A stretch of 29,154 nucleotides of DNA from Streptomyces varsoviensis (GTDB lineage Bacteria > Actinomycetota > Actinomycetes > Streptomycetales > Streptomycetaceae). The stretch's first letter is position 1. Each line of letters begins with the position of its first letter. Position numbers and translations under genes: made by a program. The notes beneath the pieces are model-generated. The model was not told the origin of the DNA, searched no databases, and worked only from the letters and a program-made list of their open reading frames with translations. Positions 15,190-23,516 of this stretch are shown in pieces. The DNA is taken from assembly GCF_000718635.1 (NCBI RefSeq), contig NZ_JOBF01000045.1, positions 1 through 29,154 on the forward strand, in the 5' to 3' direction.

Positions 15190-17097
15190 ATGTACCGCTA
15201 CTACCTGCGCCAGGTCCTCGTCGGTGACGGCCGCCGCCCGGCCCGCACGTCCCTGCGCCGGGCGCAGGAGGAGGCCGGTGTCCCCGGCGGGCGGTGGATG
15301 GGCCGGGGTCTTGCCGTCCTCGGCCTGGCGGCGGGCGACGTCGTCACCGAGGCGCAGATGCGCAACCTCTTCGGCGAGGGCCGGCACCCGCACGCCGACC
15401 GGATCGAGGCCGACCGGATCGCCGCCGGGAAGAAGCCCGTGGCCGCGCGCCGGGCCGGGGCGCTCGGGCGGCGGGTGAAGGTCACCGGCTTCGACCTGAC
15501 CTTCCGCCCGCAGCCCACCCTCACCCTGCTGTGGGCACTGGGGGATGAGGAGACCCGGCGGGCGGTCGAGGCCGCGCACGAGCGGGCCATCGCGGCCGTG
15601 CTCGCCTGGATCGAGGACGAGGCCGCGATCATCCGCGTCGGCGCCCAGGGCGTCTACAAGGTCCGCCCGCTGCACGGGCTGGCCGCCGCGCGGTTCCGCC
15701 ACTACGAGGCGCGCTCGGGGATGCCGCTCCTGCACGACCACCTCCTTGTATCCGCCAAGGCCCTGCGCCCCGACGGCAAGTGGGGCTCGGTGCACTCCGA
15801 GGTTCTGTACGAGCACGTGGTGGCCGCCTCCGCGCTCTACAACGAGCTGGTGATGGCCGAGGCGTGCGAGGCGCTGGGGCTGGCCTCCGAGCCGCGCACG
15901 GTCACCGCCGGGCGCCGCCCGGTGATGGACGTCGCCGGCGTCCCGCACGAGCTGATCCGCTGGACCTCCCGGCGCAGCGACCAGATCGCCGCCTGCCGGG
16001 CAGAGCTGGAGCACGAGTACGTCACCGCCATCGACGACGACGGCGAACCGCGGTTCCTGCCCGTGGTCTCCGAGCGGGCCCGCACCAAGCTGAACCGGAT
16101 GGCCGCCCGCAAGACCCGCCCGCCGAAGCAGAAGGCCCGCCCGCTCGCGCAGCTGCGCGCGTGGTGGAAGGCGAGCGCGATCCTCACCTCCGGCGTCGCC
16201 GCCGACGTCATCACCTCCCTCCTCGAGCACGCCCGCGCCGCAGCCGCAGCCATCCGCGCCCGGGTCGCCGCCGTCATCGACGTTGCCCTGGCAGCCGTCG
16301 ACGTCGCCGCAGTGGTGTTCGTGATGAACGGCGGCGGCCGGTTCCACCGCCGGCACCTGCTCGCCGAAGCCCGCCGCCACCTCGCCCTCGTCCTGCGCGG
16401 CCGCCGCCGCGAGCCCGGCCTGGACGAACAGATCGTGGACGCCGCGCTCACCACGTACTGCGTGGACATCAGCGAGCCGAAATCGCTGCGCGGCCTCCTG
16501 CCCGCCTACCGCCTCTACACCGCCCGCTGGTCACTGGCCGACCTCACCTCCGACCGCCGACGCCCGCCCACCACCGCCTGGGACCGGCAACCCCTTGCCG
16601 ATGCGGGCGCGCCCGCTACGCCCCGGCCTCTGGGACCGGGGGAGATACCCCGCGTGCCGCTGCAGTACGAACGGGCCGTTCTCGCCGGCGCCGCCCTCCG
16701 CGAGAAACTGACCACCGTGGCCACGCGCGGCCGGGCGTACGACATCGTCGCGCACCAGCAGGCGGCGATGCCCGAGCAGCTACTTGCGCCCTCGGCAGCC
16801 GGCCCCGAGCCCGGCCGCCAGGAGCCGGAGCCCGGCCGCCAGGAGGCGCTCGACCTGACGGCGCTGCGCGCCCTGCGGGAGTCCCGCACCGACGTGGAAG
16901 CCCTCGACCTCACCGCCGAGACACTGCGCCAACTCGGAGACGCCTTCACCGCAGCCGCCGACCGGGCCCGCACAATGATGGACCGCTACGCGCTCCGCGA
17001 CGACGCCGAGGGACCGCACCCGGCGCGCGCGGGCGACCAGCAGGCGCACCGCCCGCAGGAACCCGGACCGCACCACGGCCGGGAAGCCGGCCACTGA
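15190..17097 (+). CDS. TrwC/MobF-family conjugative relaxase, 5' end doubtful
   Basis: This is a 635-residue TrwC-like relaxase. It has an N-terminal tyrosine cluster (MYRYYLRQVLVGDG) for nicking and the conserved FDLTFRPQPTLTLLWALGDE at ~101 (family FDLTFSPPKSVSVLWAL). The metal-binding histidines are in HYEARSGMPLLHDHLLVS (His171, His182, His184), with PLHGLAAARFRHYE just before. The C-terminal half is helical without obvious helicase motifs. Such enzymes nick oriT and lead single-stranded DNA out during conjugation. No ribosome-binding site precedes ATG 15190; in-frame codons upstream (LITAGQ from CTG 15172) look native, and the stop at 15130 lies in transposon sequence. The original start was probably removed or altered by the adjacent transposon, so expression is uncertain. 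Confidence 0.85.
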   Translation: MYRYYLRQVLVGDGRRPARTSLRRAQEEAGVPGGRWMGRGLAVLGLAAGDVVTEAQMRNLFGEGRHPHADRIEADRIAAGKKPVAARRAGALGRRVKVTGFDLTFRPQPTLTLLWALGDEETRRAVEAAHERAIAAVLAWIEDEAAIIRVGAQGVYKVRPLHGLAAARFRHYEARSGMPLLHDHLLVSAKALRPDGKWGSVHSEVLYEHVVAASALYNELVMAEACEALGLASEPRTVTAGRRPVMDVAGVPHELIRWTSRRSDQIAACRAELEHEYVTAIDDDGEPRFLPVVSERARTKLNRMAARKTRPPKQKARPLAQLRAWWKASAILTSGVAADVITSLLEHARAAAAAIRARVAAVIDVALAAVDVAAVVFVMNGGGRFHRRHLLAEARRHLALVLRGRRREPGLDEQIVDAALTTYCVDISEPKSLRGLLPAYRLYTARWSLADLTSDRRRPPTTAWDRQPLADAGAPATPRPLGPGEIPRVPLQYERAVLAGAALREKLTTVATRGRAYDIVAHQQAAMPEQLLAPSAAGPEPGRQEPEPGRQEALDLTALRALRESRTDVEALDLTAETLRQLGDAFTAAADRARTMMDRYALRDDAEGPHPARAGDQQAHRPQEPGPHHGREAGH

Positions 17098-17251
17098 GCG
17101 CACCCGATACCGCGCGCTTCTGCCGAAGGACAACCACCGCACCGTCCCCGCCCGACAGGACGCCCGCGCAGAAGCGCAACGCCGCGCCCTGGCCGCCCTC
17201 TTGGACGGCTGGACGCGGCTGGCGGCGTAGCGCCGCGGAGTTTGCCCGGGG

Positions 17252-17944
17252 TCAGGCGGATGCGGGTGCCGGATGCAGCGCCGCGAGGGGTGAGCGCTGG
17301 CCCTTCTCGACGGTGCGCAGCTGTTCCCACTCGGGGTGGGCGGGGATGACCGCGTCGACGGAGGCGGTGGTGTAGAGGGCGACGTCGACGGCACCGGCCC
17401 GGCTGGTGCCGAAGCGGACCTCGATCGACTGCGGGGAGCGGGCCCAGCCGAGGCGTACCAGGTGATTCCAGTCGGCCCTGCGGAGCCGGAGCCGTTCGGC
17501 GGCTTGTTCGGGTCCGAGCGGGGTGTCGGCGGCGACCAGGTCCGCCAGATCCTCGCGCCGGCAGACGTCGGCGACCTGGCCGGGGTGGAGCAGTGATCCG
17601 TCGGGGTTCGCGCTCAGCTCGGTGAGCAGCCCGCGGTCGATGAGGCGCCGGACGACGAACGTCGTCACGTTCGCCTTCTCGCCGTACGCGGTCGGGTTCG
17701 GGGTGCCGAGCGCGTCGGCGATCCGGTCCGCCGCCGCGCTGCCGGAGATCGGCGGGGTGGGCATCGCGGCCCGGACGGCGTCGGCGTCCAGCTCCTCTAC
17801 GGCGGCCTGGGACCACTGGTAGGGCGATGCGTCCGGGTCGGGGATGAGACCAGTGTGCCGGGCCCACCGGAAGGCGGCTGCGGACACCCGCAGGCGCTTG
17901 GCGGCCTGCGCGGCGTCGTACTCGGTCAGGCGTGCTCGTGGCAT
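17252..17944 (-). CDS. Hypothetical DNA-binding-like protein of mobile elements
   Basis: This 230-residue protein starts at ATG 17944, chosen because GAGAGGTGA lies eight bases upstream and the conserved sequence begins there (MPRARLTEYDAAQAAKRLRV). Residues 8-45 look like a helix-turn-helix (AAKRLRVSAAAFRWARHTGL). A second similar helical unit lies at ~140-180 (LGPEQAAERLRLRRADWNHL), followed by RFGTSRAGAVDVALY. The two-unit layout suggests tandem winged-helix or MerR-like modules. I have seen this protein type beside relaxase and transfer genes in Streptomyces but know no function. Its promoter region is unusually AT-rich and holds an inverted repeat, so it may regulate itself. It converges with the relaxase gene. 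Confidence 0.7.
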   Translation of the reverse strand: MPRARLTEYDAAQAAKRLRVSAAAFRWARHTGLIPDPDASPYQWSQAAVEELDADAVRAAMPTPPISGSAAADRIADALGTPNPTAYGEKANVTTFVVRRLIDRGLLTELSANPDGSLLHPGQVADVCRREDLADLVAADTPLGPEQAAERLRLRRADWNHLVRLGWARSPQSIEVRFGTSRAGAVDVALYTTASVDAVIPAHPEWEQLRTVEKGQRSPLAALHPAPASA

Positions 17945-17988
17945 GAGATCACCTCTCGCTCGGTCGCCTCGAAGCGACGGAACAGAAC

Positions 17989-18015
17989 ATGACAGTAGGT
18001 CATAAACAGTGTCAA
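17989..18015 (-). promoter_or_regulatory. Promoter with inverted repeat upstream of the 230-residue gene
   Basis: On the minus strand TTGACA (complement of 18010-18015) is a consensus -35 element, with a possible TGTCAT or TCATGT -10 about 15-17 bases on. Between them sits ATGACCTACTGTCAT (17989-18003), a 5-bp inverted repeat where a repressor could bind. The stretch from 17985 to 18060 is much richer in A+T than its surroundings. Confidence 0.45.
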
Positions 18016-18374
18016 TAGCCAATTAAAATAGGTAAGTTGGATCATTCGGTTAGAGCTGCACGCCCGTACTCGAGGGGAAAGATCACCCCCTCGGGCCATC
18101 GCCGCGCTGGTCGACAGGGAGGCGCTGTGCACCGGACTGGAGGCGTTGGGACTCACCGCCGCCCAACTGCGCCGCTTCAATGAGCGGGAGAGCGGAAAGC
18201 CGGCGAGCGCGGATGGCATGCGCCAGGACGTGGACGGTGTACTGCACCGTGAGAGCAACCGGCGGGTGCAGCACCCGCGCCGGATCGGTCGTCGGCGGCC
18301 GGGGCGTTGAGCGGGGAGCGGGCGGGCCGTCATGCTGGGACGTCAAGGCGTCCTTCGGCAGTGGGGAGGCCGTG
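18016..18374. other. Gene-poor stretch with a possible coding relic
   Basis: No complete gene is seen. One plus-strand frame reads IAALVDREALCTGLEALGLT, AAQLRRFNERESGKPASADG and MRQDVDGVLHRE before its stop at 18310, and has codon use like real genes. It lacks a start codon or ribosome-binding site, so it may be the 3' end of a lost gene. The product is not recognised. Confidence 0.35.
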
Positions 18375-19229
18375 GTGCCCGACAAGCGTCCCCGTGGTTA
18401 CCAGCCTCAGTGGCGGCCGCGGCCGGCCACCCTCGCTCTGCTGGCCGCGGTGGATGCGGTACTGGCCCGGTACGCGGAGCAGGTGCCGCTGACGGTCCGG
18501 CAGATCTGGTACGCCGTGCTCTCGGACGGGGTGCTGGTCAAGGAGGAGCGGACCTACAAGCGGCTCGTCGAGGTCCTCGGGATGGCCCGCCGCTCCGGCC
18601 GCATCCCGTGGGAGGCGGTCCGTGACGACTCCGAGACCGCCGTCGAGCCGGTGGCGTACACGGGCCCGGAGGACTTCCGCCAGGTGCAGCTCGCCGCCGC
18701 GCGCGGCTACCGGCTGGACCGGCAGGCGGGTCAGGCGGACCGGATCGAGCTGTTCTGCGAAACCGCCGGGATGGTCCCGCAGCTGGTCGCGGTCGCCGGC
18801 CCGTGGGGGTGCCGTGCTACTCAGGCTCCGGGTACAACAGCCCGCCGCGCGGCCGTCGGCGGCCATGCGAGCGTGCGCATCATGGTCGTCTCCGACTGGG
18901 ACCCCTCCGGCATCCATCTGTTCACCGCGCTCGCCGAGGACGTCACCGCCTTCGCCGCCGCCGACGCCCCCGGCGTCACTGTCGTCTTCGAGCGCCTGGC
19001 CGTCACCGAACAGCAGATCGCCGACCTCGCCCTGCCCACCGCCCCGGTCAAGCCCACCGACCACCGCTCCTTCACCGGCACCGCCACCACCCAGGCCGAA
19101 GCCATCGCCCCCACCCTCGCCGCCATCATCGGCGAGGCCATCGCACACGACCGCGACCTGACCGTCCTCCAGACCCTCCTGGAACGCGAGGACGCCGAGC
19201 GCCGCGCCCTCATACGATGCCTCACCTGA
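18375..19229 (+). CDS. TopVI-A/Spo11-like Toprim protein of a mobile element
   Basis: GTG 18375 (or 18372) follows GGGGAGG. The 284-residue protein has an N-terminal winged-helix region with LTVRQIWYAVLSDGVLVKEE, whose RQIWY resembles the RDIYY motif that carries the catalytic Tyr of topoisomerase VI subunit A and Spo11. A Toprim-like domain follows, with the glutamate-bearing RIELFCETAGMVPQL and the acidic VSDWDPSGIHLF at ~175. Relatives occur widely in actinobacterial plasmids and integrative elements; a DNA-cleaving or nicking role is inferred, not shown. Between 18804 and ~18850 the frame reads CRATQAPGTTARR, whereas the next frame reads VPCYSGSGYNSPP, which fits the family better. Two compensating indels are likely. 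The 3' end overlaps the convergent PP2C-like gene by eight bases. Confidence 0.7.
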   Translation: MPDKRPRGYQPQWRPRPATLALLAAVDAVLARYAEQVPLTVRQIWYAVLSDGVLVKEERTYKRLVEVLGMARRSGRIPWEAVRDDSETAVEPVAYTGPEDFRQVQLAAARGYRLDRQAGQADRIELFCETAGMVPQLVAVAGPWGCRATQAPGTTARRAAVGGHASVRIMVVSDWDPSGIHLFTALAEDVTAFAAADAPGVTVVFERLAVTEQQIADLALPTAPVKPTDHRSFTGTATTQAEAIAPTLAAIIGEAIAHDRDLTVLQTLLEREDAERRALIRCLT

Positions 19230-20109
19230 CCCGGCCGCGCGGGGCGGGGCCGGTCACGGAGCGGTGGGTGGCGGGGGCCGGTGCAGGAGTTGGTCGTAGA
19301 CGGCCACGGAGGGCATCGGCCGGTTGTCGGGCGGCAGCGCCGCGCGGTTCGCTGCCGGGGGGCTGCGGACGGGTGGGGGGTGCGAGGACGAGGGCGGTGG
19401 CGTCGTCGCGGTAGCCGTCATCGTCGCTTCGTACGGCGGCGACGAGCGCGTCGGCCAGGGCCTGCGGGGCGTCGTGGTGTTCACGGACCAGGCTCTCCAG
19501 GGAGTCGGGGTCGAGTTGGTCGTGGACGCCGTCGCTGGTGAGCAGCACCAGCTCGTCGGCGGGGATCACGACTTCGTACACGCTGGCTGGCGTCGCCTGG
19601 GCCAACGTCACGCGGAGCCAGGCGTCGTGTTCGGCGACCAGTTCCCACGGCACCCCGTTGCGCCGCAGCTGCTCGCCGACGGTGTGGTCGGTGCTGTACC
19701 GGTGCAGCCGGATGCCGTCGAATCCGTGGATGCGGCAGTCGCCGGCCCAGGCCGCGACGGTGTCCCGGCCGGGGGTGCTGACGGCGAGCGCGGCTACGGC
19801 GTTCGGCCCGTGACCGTCCGGTCCGCGGTCGGCGATGAGCAGGCCGGCATTGAGCAGGCCCGCCAGTGCGCCGCGTACGGCGCCGGTACGGACGGCGACT
19901 TCGGCGAGGACGGGCGCGAGGGCCACGGTGGCCGGGGCGTGCCCGATGCCGTCGACGACCGCGGCCGCCGTGGTGCCGTCGGCGGCCACGTAGACGGCTG
20001 CGGCGTCGGCGCTCTCGCCGTCGGTGCCCGGGCGCGAGGCCGCGGCGGTGACGGCCGGCCCGGTGACACCCGGTGCTGGGTCGGTCGAAGAGGTCTGCGA
20101 AGCGGACAT
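19222..20109 (-). CDS. PP2C-like protein phosphatase
   Basis: This 295-residue protein starts at ATG 20109 after GAGGGGAAAA. It shows PP2C landmarks: VVDGIGHAP with Asp53, WAGDCRIHGFDG at ~122 (family WVGDSR), TSDGVHDQLD with Asp193, and the final YRDDATALVL at 233-242. An N-terminal Ser/Thr/Ala-rich tail and a Pro-rich C-terminal tail flank the domain. The first metal-binding motif (usually RxxNED) is poorly conserved, as SADAAAVYVA, so activity is likely but not certain. PP2C phosphatases on Streptomyces plasmids commonly act on unknown serine/threonine phosphoproteins. The gene is divergent from the small plasmid genes at 20349-20803 and convergent with the Toprim gene. Confidence 0.8.
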   Translation of the reverse strand: MSASQTSSTDPAPGVTGPAVTAAASRPGTDGESADAAAVYVAADGTTAAAVVDGIGHAPATVALAPVLAEVAVRTGAVRGALAGLLNAGLLIADRGPDGHGPNAVAALAVSTPGRDTVAAWAGDCRIHGFDGIRLHRYSTDHTVGEQLRRNGVPWELVAEHDAWLRVTLAQATPASVYEVVIPADELVLLTSDGVHDQLDPDSLESLVREHHDAPQALADALVAAVRSDDDGYRDDATALVLAPPTRPQPPGSEPRGAAARQPADALRGRLRPTPAPAPATHRSVTGPAPRGRVR

Positions 20110-20323
20110 GGTTTTCCCCTCGGAGGTCGTGTGCTGTCGTACGGCCCGGACGTCGTCGAGCATCCCGCACGATCCGTGCGGAGTCGTGAGCCGAATCTGA
20201 GGGGAATGTGAGGACGGCGGGCGACGCCGGTGCCCTTGGCTCCCTCGAGCGGCGGAGCTGTGCCGGCCACAGCTGCCCGACCACGTCGCCACACGCGCAG
20301 CGGGTTCTGCCGTGACACCAAAA

Positions 20324-20339
20324 TCGAACAGATGGTCTA
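20324..20339. promoter_or_regulatory. Weak LexA-box-like sequence upstream of the small gene pair
   Basis: TCGAAC-AGAT-GGTCTA matches the left half of the actinobacterial SOS box (TCGAAC-N4-GTTCGA) exactly and the right half poorly. It lies 10 bases before the start of a pair that encodes a LexA-type DNA-binding domain, which is the only reason to note it. Confidence 0.25.
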
Positions 20340-20348
20340 ATTCGAGCC

Positions 20349-20591
20349 ATGGCGCGAACCCGCCCCTTCCCCCGAGACCTCCTCCAGATCCAGCGCGACT
20401 GGAACACCGCCTACACCGCCCTGGCCACCACCCGCCAGGACACCGCGACGCTGCGCCGCCGCCTGCTGCACCTGTCCACCGCGCTGCGGCGGCATCCCTT
20501 CTGGACGGCCGCGCCCGCCCCGGCGCCGGCGGCCCGGGCGGAGCTGCGCCGCCTCGCCCGCAGCGAGGAGCGGGAAGCGGGGAACTTGTGA
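20349..20591 (+). CDS. Small basic helical protein
   Basis: This 80-residue protein (MARTRPFPRDLLQIQRDWNT) is predicted to be mostly helical, with a run resembling a coiled coil (TLRRRLLHLSTALRRHPFW) and a basic C-terminus. It has no recognised domain. Its stop overlaps the ATG of the following LexA-type gene (ATGA at 20588-20593), so both are made from one transcript. The upstream AT-rich segment (20318-20345) is the likely promoter. There is no clear ribosome-binding site. Small gene pairs like this are frequent in Streptomyces plasmids and integrative elements. Confidence 0.65.
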   Translation: MARTRPFPRDLLQIQRDWNTAYTALATTRQDTATLRRRLLHLSTALRRHPFWTAAPAPAPAARAELRRLARSEEREAGNL

Positions 20592-20803
20592 TGAAGCCGC
20601 CGACGGAGCGTCAGGTTCAGATCCTGGCTGTGATCCGGGAGCGGATCGCCGAGTACGGCGAGGGGCCCACGGTCCGGGAGATCGGTGCGCGGGTCGGTCT
20701 GTCCAGTACCGGCTCGGTCGCCTACCAGCTGAGACGGATGGAGGAGTCCGGCATGATCCGCCGCACCGGCCGAAGCGGGCGCTCCGTACGCCTCGGACCC
20801 TGA
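20591..20803 (+). CDS. LexA-type winged-helix protein without peptidase domain
   Basis: This is a 70-residue protein whose whole length matches the LexA N-terminal DNA-binding domain: PPTERQVQILAVIRERIAEY, then GEGPTVREIGARVGLSSTGS and VAYQLRRMEESGMIRRTGRS. The C-terminal Ser/Lys autoprotease domain is absent. It should bind DNA as a small regulator but cannot undergo RecA-stimulated self-cleavage. It starts at ATG 20591 within a four-base overlap with the preceding gene. It may compete with host LexA or control plasmid genes; that is inference. Confidence 0.88.
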   Translation: MKPPTERQVQILAVIRERIAEYGEGPTVREIGARVGLSSTGSVAYQLRRMEESGMIRRTGRSGRSVRLGP

Positions 20804-20909
20804 GAACCCCTGCCCCGGGGTGCTTCCCGACTGGTGGCGGAGGACGCTGCATCGCCGTCGAGGCGACGATGCAGCGCATCTGGCCGGTACGCGGTGATCG
20901 GTGGTGCGG

Positions 20910-21275
20910 CTACCGAGGTACGCCGGCCGCGGAGTGCGCCGCGTGGGCCCGTTCCACGTGTTCATCGCGCATCGTCTCCAGGGTGTCGGACGTGTCCGCG
21001 TGGTCGGGGGCGGGGATGACGTCGGCGGTGAAGCGGATGATGCTGCGGGCTATGCCCGGTGCGGCGGTGGTGGGGGAGTCCCGTGCCCAGTCCCGCAGCG
21101 CGGAGAGCAGGATGGCTCCGACCTCGTCCAGGGCGAAGGAGTCCGCGGTCGGGTCGGCGTCCGCGCGGCCGGCGACGAGGTTCCCGCCGCCCGTCTGCAG
21201 GTCGATGAGGTAGCCGAAGGCGTGCTCCACCTGCTCGGGGGTGAGGGGCGTGCGGAGCGGGATCAGGTACGGCAT
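20910..21275 (-). CDS. Hypothetical protein, 121 residues
   Basis: ATG 21275 follows GAGGAGG by a few bases, a strong ribosome-binding site. The sequence is MPYLIPLRTPLTPEQVEHAF, then GYLIDLQTGGGNLVAGRADA and a helical part with ALDEVGAILLSALRDWARDS. A polar tail ends VERAHAAHSAAGVPR. There are no Cys, no signal peptide and no membrane segment. Similar short proteins accompany replication and transfer genes of Streptomyces elements, but no function is known to me. It is transcribed toward the LexA-type gene and converges with it. Confidence 0.65.
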   Translation of the reverse strand: MPYLIPLRTPLTPEQVEHAFGYLIDLQTGGGNLVAGRADADPTADSFALDEVGAILLSALRDWARDSPTTAAPGIARSIIRFTADVIPAPDHADTSDTLETMRDEHVERAHAAHSAAGVPR

Positions 21276-21933
21276 GAGGCCTCCTCGACTGGGCTCGCCG
21301 TGCGGTCACGGCGACTCCCAGCAGGCTCCGGCCGCCGCCCTGTGGACAGATACGGAGATGTCCGCCACCAAATAGTTGCGATTCGAGCAGAAAGGGGTAA
21401 ATCCCACCCCCCTTGCCCACCGCAGTCGGCTCGTCCATGAGCCCGGGCCCTGCCCCCTTGCCCAGGTCCGCCCCGCGCTGCGTACCGTCGCCTTTCTCCT
21501 TGCCCTGTCCCGTTGGCGGCCGTCGTCAGACTGCGGTCAAGGGGGACCTCGGCACGCTGTTCCTTCGGTCACCGCCCCGGCCGGGGCAGCGAAGGAGACA
21601 AGACGATGACGACCACCTGCCCGGGGGCCGGGCAGCAGCCCCGCTCGGGCCGATCACGTCGGAAGGCCGGCCCGTGGCGGCGGGCGGGCCGAAGCAGGCT
21701 CCTGAGGGCGCGCCTTCGGAGAACCCTTGGAACCCCCCTTTGGCACCCGACGCCCACGGGGGCGGCAAAACCCCTGGCCAGCCAGCTAACTCACGCGAAT
21801 CCCGAACCGTCACGACCCTCTCCTCTCCTCTTGATGTCAGTAGTAGAGGAGATCATCGGGTTCCGGGGGCCCGGACATCCTCCCAGGCCGGGCGCGGACA
21901 GCGGCTGGCCGCGAACCACGAGGAGCAGAGCTG
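21276..21933. other. Long stretch without a convincing gene, possible relic
   Basis: No intact gene is supported. One plus-strand frame runs in good codon use and ends with AGRGQRLAANHEEQS and a TGA at 21932-21934 that overlaps the next ATG, as a real upstream gene would. Its body lacks a recognisable domain and could be the decayed 3' end of a transfer ATPase gene; that is a guess. An 8-bp inverted repeat (TCTCCTCT at 21824-21831, AGAGGAGA at 21845-21852) could be a regulatory or attenuating hairpin before the replication-relaxation gene. GGACA/TGTCC arms at 21344-21363 are another weak palindrome. Confidence 0.4.
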
Positions 21934-23516
21934 ATGGCGGGAAAGCGGAGGAACAACCCGGCAGGGTCGACGAACAACTACCGCGGCGATGTGCTGCGCG
22001 TGCTCGGGGTGCTGAAGGTGGCTACGGCTGATCAGATCCAGCGGATCGGCGCTCCGCACCTGACCTTCCGGCACGCCGGCAAGAAGACCCCGGCCGAGCG
22101 GAAGCAGGCCCGTACAGCCTCGCACACCGGCGCGCTGTCCGACCTGCGCAAGCACGGCCTGTCCGAGAACGGCGGCTCCACCGCGACGGGGGAGGCCCTG
22201 CGGAACCTGACCCTCAAGGGCCTGGAGGCCGCCTCCTGGGAACTGCGGCGCCCGATCACGGAGATGGGCTCCACCGCCCGCGGCGCGGGCTCCAGCGGCG
22301 CCTCCCCCCATGGCCGTCAACGAAACCGTGATCGCCCTGCTGCGCCCGAAACCGGACCTCGACAAGCTCGTCGACAAGCTCGTCGACAAGCTCGTCGACG
22401 AGCCGGCCGACGTCCGGGCGGGCGCCCAGGCCGCCGCCGGCGAGCTGGCCGGCATCGGCACGATCGCCTCGTACCGGACCGAGGTCCCGCTGCCCGCCAC
22501 CGGCACCTGGAACGCGCCGGGGAAGGGCGGCGCCCAGGCCGACATCGTCCTCACCGCCCCGCAGGACGGGGTGCCGCTGCTGTTCATCGAGGTCGACAAC
22601 TGCCACGAGAGCGCCGAGGAGATCGCCGACAAGCTGGAGAAGTACGCCCGCTTCCCTCTGCCGGAGGATCAAGGACACCGACGGCCAGGAGCGCCCGATG
22701 TGGCGCACCCGCTGGACAGCCCCCGAAAGCCGCCTCGGCGATATGCCGCACCCGCCGGTGCTGCTGGTGTTCAACCGCCTCGGCGCCCGCAACCCCCACC
22801 GCACCATCCCGCGCCTGCACGAGCTCACCCGGCACCTGTGGCAGGGGGAGCGGCAGCGGGGCGGCCACCACCTCTACGACCGGAAGATCCCGATCATCGC
22901 GGTCGGGCTGAAGAACCTCCGCGAGCACGGCCCGTCCGGCGTCGTGTTCGCACGCTTCGGTCGTGCTCACCCGCAGCCGCTCCTGGAGGCGATCGGCAAC
23001 CCACGCTTCGAGGTCGCCCAGGCCCGTGAGGCAGAGGAGGCCAAGACCCGGGCGGCGGCGTACCAGGAACAGGTTCGGCGGGCAGCCCAGGAGCAGGCGG
23101 CGAAGCAGGCCGCCGACCGTGAGGCCCGCCGCCCCGTCTACACCGGCTGCGGGGCGAAGTTCACCGACGCCCGCTGGGAGGCCGTACAGCCGAAGGACTC
23201 CCACCCGCAGCTGTGCGACAGCTGCAAGCAGACGGCCAACGCGACCGCCGCAAGCCCGGCGGCCGGTACGTGGGAGCGCCAGGAGCCGGCGCGCGGCGAG
23301 GCCGGGTCGGACGACTTCTGGCCCGCCCCCGAGCGCCCCGTCTGCACCGAGTGCGGTGCCGCGTTCACCGACGAACGATGGAAGGCGACCAAGCCCGTCG
23401 GCTGGACTGCTTCCCCAGCGAAGCACCCGTCTCTGTGCGGGGACTGCGACCAGCAGTACGAGGCCGACTTGGACCGGACCTGGGGCCTGAGCCCCCGGCG
23501 GGAGGAGCACGACTAG
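21934..23516 (+). pseudogene. Replication-relaxation family protein, two frameshifts
   Basis: ATG 21934 follows GAGGAG and begins a winged-helix domain (YRGDVLRVLGVLKVATADQI, LSDLRKHGLSENGG). At a six-C run (22304-22309) the frame must shift to continue as MAVNETVIALLRPKPDLDKL, then VPLLFIEVDNCHESAEEIAD. Near 22660 a second shift is needed to reach IKDTDGQERPMWRTRW, PPVLLVFNRLGARNPHRTIP and the charged helix AREAEEAKTRAAAYQEQVRR. The C-terminus carries two zinc-ribbon-like units, the first missing a Cys (TGCGAKF against CTECGAAF). Family members occur in actinobacterial conjugative and integrative elements and are thought to take part in plasmid replication or relaxation. No full-length product can be made as written. 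Its neighbours support an element origin. Confidence 0.85.
22361..22396 (+). repeat. 12-bp unit repeated three times
   Basis: GACAAGCTCGTC occurs at 22361-22372, 22373-22384 and 22385-22396, followed by a partial GACGAG. It encodes DKLV three times in the replication-relaxation gene (DLDKLVDKLVDKLVDEPADV). The amphipathic repeat of four residues per unit is probably a slippage expansion. Confidence 0.9.

Noticed and set aside
16979..17230. Plus-strand frame ending RYRALLPKDNHRTVPARQDA and ALLDGWTRLAA
   Set aside because: Its end looks protein-like, but there is no ATG or GTG start and most of it overlaps the relaxase gene in another frame.
15780..17375. 531-residue Arg/Pro-rich frame
   Set aside because: This is an out-of-frame shadow of the relaxase gene, with composition typical of the wrong frame in GC-rich DNA.
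22361..22396. Iteron-like repeats of a replication origin
   Set aside because: The 12-bp units are in frame inside a coding region and encode DKLV; there is no AT-rich segment or other iteron context.
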